Part shown: positions 5,618 through 6,702 of the stretch, one piece after another
How the letters are laid out: every line of letters starts with the position of its first letter
How positions within the stretch are numbered: the first letter of the stretch is position 1
NCBI GenBank assembly: GCA_003660865.1
Contig: QMVA01000077.1
Coordinates: 1-6,702, forward strand
DNA from: Candidatus Nanohalarchaeota archaeon
GTDB lineage: Archaea; EX4484-52; B79-G9
DNA length: 6,702 nucleotides
Direction: 5' to 3'
Program-made: the position numbers and the translations under genes
The notes under the pieces: generated by a model
What the model was told of the DNA's origin: nothing
Database searches by the model: none
The model's input: the letters and a program-made list of their open reading frames with translations, nothing else

Positions 5618-6525
5618 ATGAAACATTTGATTACACTTAGAGACATAAAAAAGGATGATACAGAGGAACTTCTGGACATTGCATCTGATATTAAAAAAGC
5701 CCCGGATCGTACGCATCCTGCCTGAAAAATAAGACAATGCTTATGTTCTTTGAGAAACCGTCATTGAGAACGATGATATCGTTTGAAGTGGGAATGACGC
5801 AGCTTGGCGGTCATGCAATCTATTATGATATCGGCACTTCGCCGATAGGTAAGGTGGAAAGCATTGAAGATACTGCAAGGACCATAAGCCGCTATTGTGC
5901 TGTAGTTGTCGCAAGGTTATTTTCCCATGAGGCTATTGAGAATATTGCTGAAAACCCGTCAATCCCCGTGATTAATGCGCTTACGGATTTTAGTCACCTG
6001 TGCCAGATATTATTGGATTTTCTGACAATAAGAGAGAAAAAGGGCGAGTGCCTAAAAGGACTGAAGATTGCATTTTTGGGTGACGGTAACAATAATGTCA
6101 CACACTCACTGATATATGGGTGCAGTGTTGTTGGGATGAACCTGACTGTAGCTTGTCCTAAAGATGCTATGCCTCAAAAGCATGTGATTGGGAAGGATGT
6201 GAAAATTACCAATGATGCAGCAGAGGCTGCAAAAGACGCAGACATAATTTATACAGACTCGTGGATGAGCTACCATGTTCCAAAGGAACTGGAAAAAAAG
6301 CGCATAGAGATGTTTGAGCCGTATCAGGTAAATAAGAATATTCTGGCTCTGACTAAGAAGGATGCAATATTTATGAATTGCCTGCCAGCCAGAAGAGGCT
6401 ATGAGCAGATATCAGAGGTGATTGACGGACCAAAAAGTGTGGTGTTTGACCAGCCAGAAAACCGGATTCATATGCAGAAAGCGATAGTGTTGAAACTGCT
6501 GGATAAAATCAGCAATAAGAGATAA
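5618..6525 (+). CDS. argF: Ornithine carbamoyltransferase-type enzyme, frameshifted near codon 35
   Basis: Ornithine carbamoyltransferase joins carbamoyl phosphate to ornithine to give citrulline in arginine synthesis; it is a cytoplasmic trimer. The gene starts at ATG 5618 behind GGTGAT. Frame one reads 35 codons (MKHLITLRDIKK to RTHPA) and hits TGA at 5723-5725. The -1 frame continues exactly there (LKNKT, then MLMFFEKPSLRT) and runs to TAA at 6525, so one base, probably a C from a CCC run, is missing. The repaired protein has about 302 residues, the normal length. In repaired numbering, carbamoyl-phosphate motif SLRT is at 49-52, HLCQ (usually HPCQ) at 127-130, GDGNN at 155-159, and ENRIHMQK near 282-289. 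On the amino-acid side the usual DxxxSMG reads DSWMSYH (214-220) and HCLP reads NCLP (254-257). A related carbamoyltransferase with another substrate is therefore possible. Restart at ATG 5737 has no ribosome site and would lose the first helices. The family is sure; an intact product is not. Confidence 0.88.
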
Positions 6526-6617
6526 TGCAATGCCTGTGTGCTGGATTTGCAAGAGTGGTAGAGGTTGTTGATTGTTAAGTAGTATCTCCGAATGAGCCCA
6601 AAAATTCAAAAAAATAA

Positions 6618-6669
6618 ATAGTACCTCCACTTTATTGATATAAACCAACAACAAAGGGGAGGTTACTAT
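6618..6669 (+). promoter_or_regulatory. Potential hairpin that hides the ribosome site and start codon of the next gene
   Basis: ATAGTACCTCC (6618-6628) can pair with GGAGGTTACTAT (6658-6669) over 11 base pairs with a single bulged T, covering the ribosome site and the AU of the start codon, with a 29-base loop. A related sequence AGTAGTATCTCC lies at 6578-6589, matching 10 of 12 bases of AATAGTACCTCC at 6617-6628. Whether the upstream arm is transcribed with the gene is unknown: a TATA-like GATATAAAC sits inside the loop, and another AT-rich box overlaps the upstream arm. Confidence 0.35.
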
Positions 6670-6702
6670 GAATAAGGGAGAGTTAACATACATATCTAAT
6701 AG
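6668..6702 (+). CDS. 5' end of a hypothetical gene, cut by the window edge
   Basis: The ATG at 6668 lies four bases after GGGGAGGT (6656-6663), a very strong ribosome site, and opens the frame MNKGELTYISN, which continues out of the window. Eleven codons are not enough for a family call. The 142 bases between the carbamoyltransferase stop and this ATG carry the repeated CTCC sequences described with the hairpin, and no other gene. It might be a transposase gene, as hidden ribosome sites at element ends are known in insertion sequences, but nothing in the visible residues shows this. Confidence 0.5.
   Translation, partial: MNKGELTYISN

Noticed and set aside
3832..5725. TGA read as an amino acid (selenocysteine or tryptophan) as a general explanation of the interrupted genes
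   Set aside because: The lipoprotein and Yip1 genes end properly in TGA, the lipoprotein stop with the next ribosome site at normal spacing. In the carbamoyltransferase the TGA is a by-product of a frame change and reading through it would not restore the protein. A lipobox position is also an unlikely place for selenocysteine.
5714..5730. Programmed -1 frameshifting in the carbamoyltransferase
   Set aside because: There is no slippery heptamer at CCTGCCTGA and no obvious downstream pseudoknot; a metabolic enzyme of this type is not known to use frameshifting. A lost base is simpler.
6412..6693. A 93-codon minus-strand open frame at the right end
   Set aside because: It overlaps the 3' end of the carbamoyltransferase and the start of the next gene in antisense, and shows no motif.

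Overview
The window looks like part of a euryarchaeal chromosome; a methanogen-related lineage is my guess, not something the sequence proves. The signs are a full-length archaeal CDC48/VAT AAA ATPase, DUF4013 and Yip1-type membrane proteins, an archaeal ACT-domain protein, TATA-like boxes at plausible distances from starts, ribosome sites of the GGTGAT/GGAGGT type, TTG/GTG/ATG start choices and a poly-T terminator. Genes end in TAA, TAG and TGA, and two TGA stops are followed directly by intergenic sequence or the next ribosome site, so the standard code applies.

Layout. Positions 1-510 (minus strand) hold debris and small frames: the possible 5' end of a gene leaving the window (1-56), a truncated zinc-ribbon transposase remnant (121-357) and a 35-codon gene with a strong ribosome site (399-506) that follows CDC48 in the same direction. 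Positions 522-2777 (minus) encode the CDC48 ATPase, the best-supported gene here. A 239-bp divergent promoter region follows. Positions 3017-4812 (plus) hold three envelope genes: a DUF4013 membrane protein with a poly-T terminator, then a lipoprotein-like gene and a Yip1-family membrane protein separated by 15 bp. Positions 4897-5487 (minus) encode an ACT-domain protein. It is transcribed divergently from an ornithine carbamoyltransferase-type gene (5618-6525, plus). The 130 bp between their starts carry two adjacent inverted repeats and TATA boxes in both directions. The right edge (6668-6702) has the first codons of another gene, whose ribosome site can pair with an upstream sequence.

How the genes may work together. 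CDC48 is an unfoldase upstream of the archaeal proteasome, and the small gene behind it is probably co-transcribed. The membrane/lipoprotein cluster looks like an envelope module of unknown job. The ACT protein next to a carbamoyltransferase suggests amino-acid-responsive control of arginine metabolism; this is inference from gene order, the ACT fold and the inverted repeats.

Most notable points: two single-base lesions in otherwise well-preserved genes (a TGA exactly in the lipobox of the lipoprotein, and a one-base deletion near codon 35 of the carbamoyltransferase); a carbamoyltransferase whose amino-acid-side motifs differ from the usual ornithine form; an unusual second ATPase site in CDC48; and the palindromic candidate operators. 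I found no CRISPR array, tRNA, rRNA or clearly new multi-gene system.
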